Below are positions 37,948 to 49,379 of a stretch of 64,000 bases of DNA, piece after piece. Location of the stretch: NCBI RefSeq assembly GCF_027595985.1, contig NC_073306.1, positions 102,220,984-102,284,983 of the forward strand, in the 5' to 3' direction. How positions within the stretch are numbered: the first letter of the stretch is position 1; each line of letters begins with the position of its first letter. A model generated the notes under the pieces. That model saw nothing but the letters and a program-made list of their open reading frames with translations. It was not told the DNA's origin and did no database searches. A program made the position numbers and the translations under genes. Origin of the DNA: Sorex araneus (lineage: Eukaryota > Chordata > Mammalia > Eulipotyphla > Soricidae).

Positions 37948-39543
37948 ATCATATATATATACATATAATATGACACAATTAACATCACAAAATTTACATT
38001 TCCGTAATTGAATCATTTTTTAAATAGACCTTACTAAGAATGAAGGTACTAATCGTTGTTATAAATATTTTTTTTCAACTTTACCTGTTTTTTCACAGGT
38101 TCAGAAATCATCTCCAAGGCTAAATTTGTTTTTTGTCATGGTGTTTTCAAATACTAATCCATATATTGCAACATTAGAGTGGAGAAAAATTGAAAGTGTG
38201 AAATGAAATTATCTTTCCTATATGAATATGCAGATGCTTTTGATAAAAACTCTTTAAAACTTTGTACACATTACTGAGAAAGAGACTCTGGTTTAACAGC
38301 CTGAGGCTCATGACCTAGATTCTATCGGGAACTGCAATTGATTATCTTTGTGTCCTTGGGAAAGTTCATCAGCCTATCAGAGATGCAGAATACCCTTCTA
38401 TAAAACAGAAATGCAAATATTATGCCAAAATTATAATGTTACTGGGTCTGTAAGAAAATTTATCTGAAAATGCTTTGAAATAAGAGAAAGAGATGATAAC
38501 AATCAAAATTTCCTAAATGAAGACGCTAAATAAATTACTGAGCCTACTCTTATTCTCCCATTTAATTTTCTTCTTTAAATGCAACATATTTTTATCTCTT
38601 TCTTCTACTATTTCCATCTCTGACCATCCTGTTCAATTCAGTCTCTGGGCATGTATTTTCATTTTCATTGTCAAAACAAGTCAAATTCACTATTGCTGAA
38701 AGGCACACTTTCTTTGGTAGTATAAAATTTAGAGAGGCATTGTCTCTAAAATCATTTCATTAAGAAGAGAGATTTTGATTGTGTAATATTTATTGTAATA
38801 GGATAAGACCTGTAAATCAATTAAACTAGGAACTCTATATTATAAAGGCTTTTGGGCAAATAAATTGCAATTGTAGATGATAGCCATGCCATTTGATTGA
38901 TTGTAAGGGAAAAATTATTTAAATCAGAGTTTATTTCCTTAAAGTATTGCATAGTAAAGAAATTGAAGCAGTTCTCTAATCATTTGAGTCAACAAAATTA
39001 TGGCTATAGAACACTTTTGATACAAAGGTTTTATGATTCAATATCTTTAAAGCAGGAGATTTTTGGAAGGAAATTGCTTTTCACAAGCAAATTTAGGCAC
39101 ATGGACATGAATGTCTTCTAAAATAGTACACAAAACTGTACTACTTTATTTGCCTAAATTTGGAACAACAATATTATAGATCAATGTCTGGAGCATTTAT
39201 TAAATATATTAAATACACAAAACACCTTTGAGAAACTTCCTTTTCAAATGACTATGGAAAAGAAATGATATGGAGGGAAATTCTTACAAAATTTGCGTGA
39301 AATATGTGAACTGATTAAAACTGTATCATATCATAATTAAAGTTTATCTGAATTATATAAATCTACAATTGAATCTTGGAGATAAGAAATCCAATCTGGA
39401 AATGAAAGGATCTCCCCAACTGACCACTTTTGACCTAAAGTGAACCTAGGGTAGCCCAAATACAAAACAATTCACGTAAAAACAAGTATTTTTTCTATAT
39501 AAATTAAATTCATTAGTAGCCACTTCTTATTTTCTACATAGTG
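37948..39543. other. TMEM26 intron 2, unassigned
   Basis: No recognised element in 1.6 kb. Short frames at 38517 and 38897 lack family similarity. Confidence 0.5.
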
Positions 39544-39788
39544 TTGACTAGAGCAATAGCACAGCGGGTAGGGCATTTGCCTTGCATGAAGCTGACTCAA
39601 GTTCTATTCCTCTGTCCCTCTGGGAGCCAGGCAAGCTACTGAAAGAGTCCTGCCCGCACGGCAGAGCCTGGCAAGCTACCCATGGCATATTCGATATGCC
39701 AAAAACAGTAACAAGTCTCACAATGGAGACTTTACTAGTGCCCGCTCGAGCAAATCGATGAACAATGGGATGACAGTGCTATAGTACT
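39544..39788 (+). mobile_element. SINE type B, full length
   Basis: Head GACTAGAGCAATAGCACAGC, body ATTCGATATGCCAAAAACAG and tail GATGACAGTGCTATAGTACT. It runs into a 14-bp tandem duplication and a hairpin. Confidence 0.9.
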
Positions 39789-39816
39789 ACAGTGCTCCTA
39801 ATACAGTGCTCCTAAT
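39789..39816 (+). repeat. 14-bp tandem duplication at the SINE tail
   Basis: ACAGTGCTCCTAAT occurs twice without a gap (39789-39802 and 39803-39816). Confidence 0.92.
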
Positions 39817-39860
39817 GCTTCGTAACTGGGAAAGTAACGGTTTCCCAGTTACGAAGCATT
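39814..39860. repeat. Perfect inverted repeat, 20-bp arms, 7-nt loop
   Basis: The arm at 39814-39833 (AATGCTTCGTAACTGGGAAA) is exactly complementary to 39841-39860; the loop is GTAACGG. It overlaps the end of the tail duplication of the SINE. Confidence 0.95.
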
Positions 39861-40351
39861 CCATAATTTCTATCCTTTACTCTTATTTGTAAAATTTAGA
39901 GTAAAACTTGAATTTTACTTAAGAAACACATGAACTTTTTGTAATCTGCAATGTCATATATTTTTTTTTAAAGACAGACTATTTCAAATACTCCTTCCAT
40001 GTATGGTTAAATTTACATATCTTAGTTCATACTATGGGATAGATTTTGCTTTTTTGAATGCTGCTATTCCTATAAAGGGTTTTTTGTTTTGTTTTTTTTT
40101 TTAATAGAATCCTATATTCTATTTTAGGAACTCTTCCCATTCTTAGAACAATGCAAAAAACACATTGAAACATCAGAGGTTAAAATCAAATTGTTACAGC
40201 TCTACTTTGCCTCTGGTGCATTATGGTAGTGGGGAACTTAGGAACAACAATTCAGACATAAATTGTTAAATATGTAATCATTTTTAAATGTAAGTATTAT
40301 TTGTATTGATTTTATCAAATAATGAATTAAATTAGGGAGGGAGGATTACGG

Positions 40352-40512
40352 ACATACTGAGAAGTGCTCAAGGATACGACTGGTTCTATGTTCAGGGGTG
40401 ACCCCTGGTGTAGTACAGGGGACTATACACGGTGCCAGGGAGTTAAATCAGGGCCGAAACTGCCACAGCCTCAAGCAAGACAAGCGCTTAATCTACTATA
40501 CTGTTTTTACAG
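40352..40512 (-). mobile_element. SINE type A, old copy
   Basis: Inverted GAAGTGCTCAAGGATACGAC and CAGGGGTGACCCCTGG. It ends 152 bp from the exon 2 border. Confidence 0.7.
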
Positions 40513-40646
40513 CTATGAAGTGACTGCTTTTTCTGGTGACTTGTTATATAGTCAGTTCTTAATATACTCAAATTCTTTTTTAAAACAGTGCTCTCAGACA
40601 AAACTGTATTTAGTATGAGGTTATTGCCGAATACTTCACTTTCCTA

Positions 40647-40769
<123 letters not shown>

Positions 40770-41174
40770 TCAGCTTTTACAGTACTTTACTCAAAAAAAG
40801 AAAAATGTACAAATCCTGACCACACGAAGCCAAACCTTTTCTAATCTCAAGTGTTTACTTCAATGGGGGAAAAATGCATTATGTGATTTCTGCCATATGG
40901 ATAATAGAGAAACAAAGTAACTGTAAAAGGCACTAGCAGCTGTCATTCTCACTGAATTTTTAATCTAATTAATGGATGTTAATTTTAATGCAGTTTAATT
41001 TGACACTGCCAATTAATTTTAGGCACAGAACTGTATATTAATATGTTTTATAAGAGCAAATATAACAATAATGAATCTTAGATTTTTCAACATTGTAATT
41101 TCAGGAAAATTGGTTTCGTTTTCAACCTGAACTGTAATTTTTAGAGCTCAAATAATAGCATCCATCTAGAACAC

Positions 41175-41194
41175 AAAAAATCAGGTGATAATGA
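41175..41194 (+). repeat. L1 target-site duplication, left copy
   Basis: AAAAAATCAGGTGATAATGA, identical to 43716-43735. Confidence 0.95.
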
Positions 41195-43715
41195 CATCAA
41201 CAAAAGTAAAGATAAAAACCATATGATCATATCAATAGATGCAGAGAAAGCATTTGACAAGATCCAACACCCATTCATGATAAAAACTCTCACCAAAATG
41301 GGTTTTGGAGGAACTTTTCTCAAGATAGTCAAAGCCATCTACCACGAACCTATGGCAAGCATTATCATCAATGGCGAAAAACTAAGGGCTTTTCCTCTAA
41401 GATCGAGGACAAGACAAGGATGCCCACTCTCACCACTTCTCTTTAATATAGTATTGGAAGTATTAGCAATAGCCATCAGGCAAGAAAAAGATATTAAGGG
41501 GATTCAGATCGGAAAGGAAGAAATCAAGCTCTCACTATTCGCAGACGATATGATGCTATACCCAGAGAAACCTAAAAGCTCTAGTAAGAAACTCTTAGAA
41601 ACAATTGACCTGTACAGTAAAGTCGCAGGCTATAAAATCAATACCCAAAAATCCATGGCCTTCCTATATGCAAACAATGAGACAGAGGAAAGGGACATGA
41701 AAAAAGCAATCCCGTTCACAATTGTGCCCCAGAAAATCAAATACCTTGGAATCAGCTTAACTAAAGAAGTAAAGGACCTCTACAAAGAAAACTATAAAAC
41801 GCTACTCCATGAAATACAAGAGGACATGAGGAAATGGAAACATATCCCCTGCTCATGGATAGGGAGAATAAACATTGTCAAAATGGCAATACTCCCAAAA
41901 GCATTATACAGATTTAACGCGATCCCTATAGGGATACCATGGCATTCTTCAAAGAAACAGAGCAAGCAATCCTGAAATTTATATGGAACAATAAACGCCC
42001 ACGGATAGCTAAAACAATTCTTGGGAAAAAGATGATGGGAGGCATCACCCTCCCCAACCTTAAACTCTACTACAAAGCGGTAACAGTTAAAACAACATGG
42101 TACTGGAACAAAGGCAGAGCTGCAGACCAATGGAACAGGGTGGAATATCCCCACACACAACCTCAAATGTATGATCATCTAATCTTTGATAAAGGAGCAA
42201 GAGATGTGAAGTGGAGCAAGGAAAGCCTCTTTAACAAATGGTGCTGGCACAACTGGACAAACACATGCAAAAAAATGGGCTTAAAACTCGACCTGACACC
42301 ATGCACAAAAGTCAGATCAAAATGGATTAAAGACCTCAACATCAAACCACAAACCATAAGGTACATTGAAAACAAGGTCGGCAAAACCTTCCACGATATT
42401 GAAGATAAAGGTATCTTCAAAGATGACACAGAACTAAGCAATCTAGTAAAAACAGAGATCAACAAATGGGACTACATTAAACTAAAAAGCTTCTGCACCA
42501 CAAAAGATACAGTGACCAGAATACAAAGACTATCTACAGAATGGGAAAGGATATTTACACAATACCCATCAGATAAGGGGTTAATATCAATGGTATATAA
42601 AGCACTGGTTGAACTCTACAAGAAGAAAACATCCAACCCCATCAAAAATGGGGCGAAGAAATGAACAGAAACTTTCCCAAGGAAGAGATATGAATGGCCA
42701 AAAGGCACATGAAAAAGTGCTCTACATCACTAATCATCAGAGAGATGCAGATCAAAACAACCACGAGATACCACCTCACACCACAGAGACTAGCACACAT
42801 CCAAAAGAACAAAAGCAACCGCTGTTGGAGAGGATGTGGGGAGAAAGGGACCCTTCTACACTGCTGGTGGGAAAATGCCGGCTAGTTCAGCCCTTTTGGA
42901 AAACAATATGGACGATTCTCAAAAAACTAGAGGTTGATCTCCCATTTGACCCAGCAATACCACTGCTGGGAATATATCCCAGAAAAGCCAAAAAGTATAG
43001 TTGAAAGGACATCTGCACTTATATGTTCATAGCAGCACTGTTTACAATAGCCAGAATCTGAAAAAAACCCGAGTGCCCTAGAACAGATGACTGGTTGAAG
43101 AAACTCTGGTACATCTATACAATGGAATACTATGCAGCTGTTAGAAAAAATGAGGTCATGAAGTTTGCATATAAGTGGATCAGCATGGAAAGTATCATGC
43201 TAAGTGAAATGAGTCAGAAAGAGAGAGACAGACATAGAAAGATTGCACTCATCTGTGGAATATAGAATATAGACTATAAGACTAACGCCCAAGAATAGTA
43301 GAAATAAGTACCAGGAGGTTGTCTCCATGGCTTGGAGGCTGGTCTCTCATTCTGGGTAACTCAGAGAAGGGACCACCAAGTAAAATGTGGTCGGAGGTCA
43401 TGTTGGGGAAGGGTGATGCGGGCCGAATATAGACTAGAGACTGAACACAATGGCCACTCAACACCTTTATTGCAAACCACAACACCTAATCAGAGAGAGA
43501 GAACAAAAGGGAATTCCCTGCCATAGTGGCAGGGTGGGGTGGGAGGAGACGGGACTGGGGAGGGTGGGAGGGATGTTGGGTTTACTGGTGGTGGAGAATG
43601 GGCACTGGTGAAGAGATGGGTTATCGAACTTTGTATGGGGAAAACATGAGCACAAAAATGTATAAATCTGTAACTGTACCCCCACGTTGACTCACTAATT
43701 AAAAATAAACTAATA
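41195..43715 (+). mobile_element. L1 retrotransposon, 5'-truncated, broken ORF2
   Basis: The insert starts inside the reverse transcriptase domain of ORF2. [33 protein letters not shown] and the FADD catalytic box ([10 protein letters not shown]) are readable from 41223. The frame is broken by an apparent 1-base loss near 41938, a shift near 42655, a TGA at about 42691 and an apparent 2-base gain near 42886. The cysteine-rich C-terminal region ([15 protein letters not shown]) is present. A G-rich 3'UTR (about 43500-43600) and an A-rich end AAAATAAACTAATAAAAAA follow. ORF1 and the endonuclease are absent. A perfect 20-bp duplication marks a fairly recent insertion. It is antisense to TMEM26, 452 bp upstream of exon 2. 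Confidence 0.95.
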
Positions 43716-43735
43716 AAAAAATCAGGTGATAATGA
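43716..43735 (+). repeat. L1 target-site duplication, right copy
   Basis: Identical to 41175-41194; its first A residues merge with the L1 tail. Confidence 0.95.
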
Positions 43736-44258
43736 ACACTAATGCACAAAATTGACTGATTCTGTGTATATCTGCTAAACCTGTAAAAGCAAAAATGCGA
43801 ACAAATGTTTTTTAAAATGCAATACATACATATATTCTCGAATATACACATTCACACACATCCCTAAATGTATTTGTTTATTATATTCTGACTCAAAAAA
43901 CTTAGTGGAAAATCCAAAGGGTGAACTTTTATAGTCAGATACAATGAGATTCAAATGTCAATTATGCCCCTGACTTCTATTTGCTTCCTGATCTATGAAA
44001 TGGTGACAGTCACTTGAGCTGTCATAACAAAATGCCTCCTTGGTCTAGGTCACTCAAACCAGAAAAAAATTCACTTTCTCAAAGATCTGGAGACTGACTG
44101 AACTCCAACTTCAGGGTTTTGGTATAGCTGGGGTTTTCTAAGGGTGCTCTTCTGGTTTATACACAGCCATATCCTTGCTGTTTGTTTACATGTCCTATAA
44201 TTCCTCTTTCAAGCACTTTATAAGAGAAACAGAACCTCTTCATTTAAGACTACTAATC
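43736..44258. other. TMEM26 intron 1, unassigned
   Basis: No recognised element. Confidence 0.5.
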
Positions 44259-44260
44259 TC

Positions 44261-44418
44261 TGGGGCTGGAGCAATAGCACAGAGGATAGGGCGTTTGCCT
44301 TGCACGTGACCTACCTGGGTTTGATTCCCAGCATCCCATATGGTCCCCTGAGCACCTGAGTGCAGAGCCAGGAATAACCCCTGTGAATCGCTGGGTGTGA
44401 GCCAAAAAGAAAAAAAAC
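44261..44418 (+). mobile_element. SINE type A
   Basis: Head TGGGGCTGGAGCAATAGCAC and TATGGTCCCCTGAGCACC. A deletion removes the GCCAGG..ATTCC segment. ACTAATC borders at 44252-44258 and 44419-44425. Confidence 0.92.
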
Positions 44419-44603
44419 ACTAATCCTACTGGATTATTTCTTACCCTTATGGCTTCAGTTTATCTTTGTAACATCCTTGGAGCACTGTTACCAAACACTG
44501 GCATTTGGGTTTTAACATATGAATTTTGAGAATACAATTAGTATATAAGATTATGTCTCTATCCCTCAAAATTCATGTAATTTTTGGTATGAAAGTTTTA
44601 TAC

Positions 44604-44762
44604 AAGAGCCAGTGGGTAAAACACTAGCCTTGAATGCAGTTGACCTGGGTCCGACACTTGGCATCCCATACGGACCCCCTGATCCTACCATAATTCCTTA
44701 ATGCAGGGCCAGGAGTTATCCCTAAGCACCACCAGATATGGCTCCAAAACAAAACAAAGAAA
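44604..44762 (+). mobile_element. SINE type A, old
   Basis: AGAGCCAGTGGGTAAAACAC, GTTGACCTGGGTCCGAC and an AAAACAAAACAAAG tail. Confidence 0.8.
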
Positions 44763-44834
44763 TTATAACAATTATCCCTAAGGTTGAAACCCATTCCAGC
44801 TTTGATTCTTATTTTAAAAGACTAAATATCTGTA

Positions 44835-45690
44835 GGGGAAAAAAAGGATTCCTCATCCATTGCTACTAAGAATATCTAATAGTTCAAGCTTTTTGAAAAA
44901 CATATTAACATTTCTCAAAAATCTAAGAATTGAACTTTCATTATGTCCCAGAAATCCTATTACTGAATATCTACCCCAAGGGCCCAAAACTCCAATCACA
45001 AAAGACATTTGTGCTCCTATGTTCACTGCAGTACTATTCATTATAGTCAAAATCTGGAGACAATCCAACTCTCCAAAACAGAAGACTGGATAAATAAACT
45101 ATGGTATAGGTACTTAAAGGAATACTCCTTAGCTATAAGAAAATACAAAATTGGGGCTGGAGCAATAGCACAGCAGGTAGGGTGTTTGCCTTGCACTCGG
45201 CTGACACGGGTTTGATACCCAGCATCCCATATGGTCTTCTGAGCACCACCAGGGGTGATTCCTGAGTGCAGATCCAGGAGTAACACCTGTGCATTGCCAG
45301 GTGTGACCCAAAAAGCAAAAAAAAATGTGTAATTTGTCACTATGTGAATGGAACAGAGGATATCATGCTAAGTGAAGTCTGTCAAAGAAGAGACAGCAAA
45401 TTATCTTTCTCGTATGTGGGATATAAGGAAGAAAAGTGGAGGAATAACAAAAGGGTAAAAACAACAGATTCAAAGATCTGGTCTACATAATTGAGCTTGA
45501 CATGGCAATGAGAGATGGAGGGTTGAGGAGTTAAGGGGTATGGAAGTGAAGGAGAGTGTGAGGGAGAACCCTGAGACAATGTTGGAAGAAAACACTTACT
45601 GGTGTGGATGTGGTATTGGAATGTTGTATTCATGAAACTGTATTGGTGTCAGTACAGTAAAATTATAAATCACAGTGGCTAAATGCTTTT
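44835..45690 (+). mobile_element. L1 3' end, old, interrupted by a SINE
   Basis: TCTAAGAATTGAACTTTCAT, ATCTACCCCAAGGGCCC, ATGTTCACTGCAGTACTATT, then after the SINE GATATCATGCTAAGTGAAGT and TATAAATCACAGTGG. All lie in the order of the L1 at 41195-43715. Confidence 0.8.
45153..45324 (+). mobile_element. SINE type A nested in L1
   Basis: Complete copy from GGGGCTGGAGCAATAGCACA to GTGACCCAAAAAGC plus A9. Confidence 0.93.
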
Positions 45691-46117
45691 AAAAGTTAAA
45701 CAAAACAAAGTTAGAAATTACTCTTTTATGTTTCTAGGAAATTGAAACATGGTAGAAAGTCCATTGTATGCTGCACATTATGAAAAGAGGTGAAACTTTG
45801 GAAAGCCCATCAGAAGCTTTCCAAAATTGTCTAAAGAGCTAAGACAATGGAAAGCCTATTGTGTTCCAAGCATTATGAAAAGAGCTCAGACATTGAGACT
45901 AAGGGGAAGAGGTGGAGTCAGGTAGTTAATTTCCAAACTCGAATGAATGGAAGTGATAAGATTCAAGTTGGGTCTCCTAGGTTTGTGAAATTTCTTTTGA
46001 AGTATAATAATTCCTCAAGAGACACAATTCAAGGTATTTGTTGAGGACATTGAGAATGAGAATAAAGATTCTTGTAGATTCCTGTCACTTTGTTTATTCT
46101 GTCTACCTTTTATTCAT

Positions 46118-46254
46118 CATGGCAGAGTTTGGCAAGCAACCCGTGGCATATTCGATATTCCAAAAACAGTAACAACAAATCTCACAATGGAGACGTTACT
46201 GGTGCCCGCTCGAGCAAATCGATGAGCAATGGGATGACAATGACAGTGACAGTG
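46118..46254 (+). mobile_element. SINE type B, 5'-truncated, with target-site duplication
   Basis: Only the 3' body and tail (ATGACAATGACAGTGACAGT), enclosed by ACCTTTTATTCAT at 46105-46117 and 46255-46267. The insert ends in hexamers and has no poly(A). Confidence 0.93.
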
Positions 46255-46267
46255 ACCTTTTATTCAT

Positions 46268-47326
46268 AAGATCAAGCATGTGAGTTTTTGCTTGCTAAGC
46301 ATTAATTAATGATTTCACATAATATGATTCAGTTTTGATAACACGTAGAACTGAAAAAGATGACAGAAAGGAAAGAAACATAATGATATATAAGACATAG
46401 TGTCTGGTTTCAAGGAACTTAATGAGGAAGACTAGCACATTTATACAAACAATGGAAAAGTAGAGAAACAAGATTAATTTCTTCTCTTTAAAAGAAATTT
46501 CACAAGCTTAGGAGTTCCAACTTGAATCTTTCCAACAAATATTGTTTTATTTTTTTGTTTGTTTTAAATACATAGCCAGTTGGAACAACTTAACTTCTCC
46601 CCCACATAGGATGTGGTAAAAGAAGTAGAAGGGGAAATGGAGATAAGACTAGAAAATAGTCTTTGAATATCAGATTATGGAATTTAGATTTTTCTGTGTA
46701 GATATGACACTTAGGTCATGACATGTTTTGTGCTTCTTTTGACAATAGTCAAGAGTCCTAGTTAAAGGGAATACTCCTGAACAGGATGATATTTTTCCAA
46801 TTATATGAATAGAACATATGCATAGAGTGCATTGCCTAAAAAAATTGTTCATTTTATGTTTAACATTTTCAAGAGCTATGTTTAGACAATCTTTTCCAAG
46901 GATATTGTTTTTACAGTGTTGTCAATTTCAAAATAATTCAAAGAAAGTCAACCAACATCTGATGAACCTAGATTAACATTTGCATATTCCATCTGTCTCT
47001 CCAACTAGAATTCCTTTCCTAGTTTCACAAAGGAATTATACTATATAATAATTTATATAATGTATATATCTATCTACATCTATAGCTTTCTCTCTTTATA
47101 TATATGTACATATATATAGCCTCTTCAGTTACTTTTTTGATGTTACTATTTCCTTAAAATTCTGTTTAGAAAGTGAATCTGTTGTTTCAAGTGGAATACT
47201 AAGATTCACATAACTACTGTGCTGATGTAAAAGTGTCCCTTGATGTCTGTTAAAATTGTTTTGTACATTTAAGTGTCCCTGCAATGGATAAGTATTACTG
47301 ATAATCATTGTATCTTCTTTTTACTC
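46268..47326. other. TMEM26 intron 1, unassigned
   Basis: TATA low-complexity sequence at about 47040-47120. Nothing else is recognised. Confidence 0.5.
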
Positions 47327-47462
47327 TTTGTTTTTGTTTTTGACCATACATGGCATTGCTCAAACTCTACTCCTGGTTCTGTACTCAAGGATCACTTCTG
47401 GTAGGGCTGACCCTGTAGGATTCAAGGGATCAGACAAGGTTGACCAGATCTTAGTGTCTGGA
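47327..47462 (-). mobile_element. SINE type A, old
   Basis: Inverted CTACTCCTGGTTCTGTACTC and AAGGATCACTTCTGG. Confidence 0.65.
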
Positions 47463-47599
47463 AAGTGGCCAGATCTTAATTCTCTGTAGAAGTGATGAGG
47501 ACATTCAATGCTTTGGTTGCTACAAACCAAAACAAAAGGACTCAGTTTGGAGTCCCAGATTTCAGATACTACCAGAAGGAGTCTATCACCTCTATGTGG

Positions 47600-48055
47600 A
47601 ATTGCTATTAAAGAATGTCTATGATTTTTGTTCTCCCTCTTCAGGGTGTAGTTGGCTAACTGTAATGGCAGCTACTACTGCCATTAGCCACACAAAGATT
47701 ACTTTCTTGAATCCTCCTTTTTCTATTCTTCGAATTTCTATTCTTTGAAATTCTTTTTTTTCTTTCTCAACGGCTGCTCCTCCCAGACGGCAGTATAAAA
47801 TGAGGCCCCAATACCATGCCACCAGACTCCACGCAAGGCTGTTTTCACTTGGGGTGCCCCAGAGTGGGGTGGGTGAGAACCCTCCCTGCACAAAGGGACC
47901 CAGTCCCTGCAGCTGGCCTCCACTACCCAACAACCTCCAAGCTTCAGGCCACTTTTGGGACCTTATAAGACATAAGACACTTCCTACCCGTTTTCCATAA
48001 TTACCACACCATATTTGATGGAGTTCAGACAGCAGGCAACAAATCATAGAGAATT
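47600..48055. other. GC-richer unclassified segment with a 142-codon minus frame
   Basis: The region is GC-richer than its surroundings and open on the minus strand from 48047 to 47619 (starts MICCLLSELHQIWCGNYGK). I recognise no domain, no splice sites that would join it to TMEM26, and no other copy in the window. A repeat-derived 5' unit, comparable with the composite retroposons, is likelier than a gene. Confidence 0.4.
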
Positions 48056-48097
48056 TTATATATATAATACGTATATATTATATATATCTGTATATAT

Positions 48098-48356
48098 GTC
48101 TCAGAGAGCCCGACAAGCTACCCAGAGTATACTACCCACATGGCAGAGCCTGGCAAGCTACTCGTGGTGTATTTGATGTGTCAAAAACAGTAACAGTACG
48201 TCTCATTCCCCTGCCCCTGAAAGATCTTCCAATCATAGGGAAAGATGGGTGATGAGAGGCTGCTAAAATCTCAGGGCTGGGAGGAATAAAGATGTTACTG
48301 GTGCCTGCTCAGGTAAATCGACAAATAACGGGATGACAGTGACATTTACAGTGACA
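48098..48356 (+). mobile_element. SINE type B, long 3' module
   Basis: GAGAGCCCGACAAGCTACCC, CTCATTCCCCTGCCCCTG, GAGGCTGCTAAAATCTCAGG and tail GATGACAGTGACATTTACAG. The head is missing. A TA-rich run (48056-48097) precedes it. Confidence 0.85.
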
Positions 48357-48394
48357 AGGGTTAAGGGGCTAACCTTTTATGTAGACAACACCCA

Positions 48395-48509
48395 TCACCA
48401 TGTATAGCTACCTGAGCACTGCTTAGAGTGACCCCTGGTCACAGAGCCAAGAATATGTGCTGAGAACAGCCAGGTGTGCCCTCTCAAACCAAACCAAACC
48501 AAACCGAAG
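48395..48509 (+). mobile_element. SINE type A 3' part with AAACC tail
   Basis: GAGCACTGCTTAGAGTGACC and CCAGGTGTGCCC precede four AAACC units. Confidence 0.75.
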
Positions 48510-48634
48510 AACCCTCCCCAATCCACTCATTATACTTGCTAACTTTCAAGAAATTGGTACATGGGTCTTGGACAATACAGATTTTTGTGATTTACAGAAA
48601 ATTTTGGTTGTGCTTTTAGCAGGGACTATTTCTT

Positions 48635-48877
48635 TTTTTATTTTTTTTAAATTTATTTATTTTTAATTAGTGAATCACCGTGAGGGTACAGTTACAGATT
48701 TATACACTTTTGTGCTTATACTTCCCTCATACAAAGTTCGGGAACCCATCCCTTCACCAGTGCCCATTCTCCACCACCAGTAAACCCAGCATCCCTCCCA
48801 CCCTCCCCAATCCCATCTCCCCCCCAACCCACCTTGCCACTGTGGCAGGGCATTCCCTTCTGTTCTCTCTATTTAGC
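48635..48877 (-). mobile_element. L1 3' stub with target-site duplication
   Basis: The last 243 bp of the L1 3'UTR, inverted (ATTAGTGAATCACCGTGAGG, TGCCCATTCTCCACCACCAG, TTGCCACTGTGGCAGGG). It is closely similar to 43500-43715. An exact 18-bp duplication TAGCAGGGACTATTTCTT lies at 48617-48634 and 48878-48895. Confidence 0.95.
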
Positions 48878-48895
48878 TAGCAGGGACTATTTCTT

Positions 48896-49379
48896 AATAA
48901 AGGCTTAGTAAAGGCTATTCGACTCTGTTTTATTTAGAAAAATGTAAGGCAAATCAAAGAGCTAGAGAGAATACATATCACCAGTTATTATGCAGGTAGC
49001 AGAGAGACCAAAAAATTGATTTCTATCAGAAATGTTACCAAAGAAAACTCATTATTCTACTCTCAATATGAATTTAAGATTATTTGCTACTCAGAAACAT
49101 TTAACATTTCAAGGTGACATTTTAGTCAGTGTTTATTATTTTCGAAGTTCACTATATTCTTGATCATGTCTTATTCATGCAATTCACTTTCAGAACCAAG
49201 GAGACTATGAATTCTAAACAATAAAAATACGATATGATTCTGTAATTTTCTTTCTGCATAATAAAATGCATGTCCGTCAATGGAAACTATGGCTAAAATA
49301 GATAACTTCTTGAATAGTAGAAAATATTTGCACATGGTACATCAGATAAATGACTGATCTCAAAGTTATATCAAACATC
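48896..49379. other. TMEM26 intron 1, unassigned
   Basis: No recognised element. Confidence 0.5.

Noticed and set aside
41223-42664. Functional reverse transcriptase system
   Set aside because: It is the tail of an ordinary L1 ORF2 with several frame breaks and no ORF1 or endonuclease.
47040-47120. TA-rich stretch as an origin or matrix attachment site
   Set aside because: Simple TA/CA low complexity occurs many times here and gives no specific signal.
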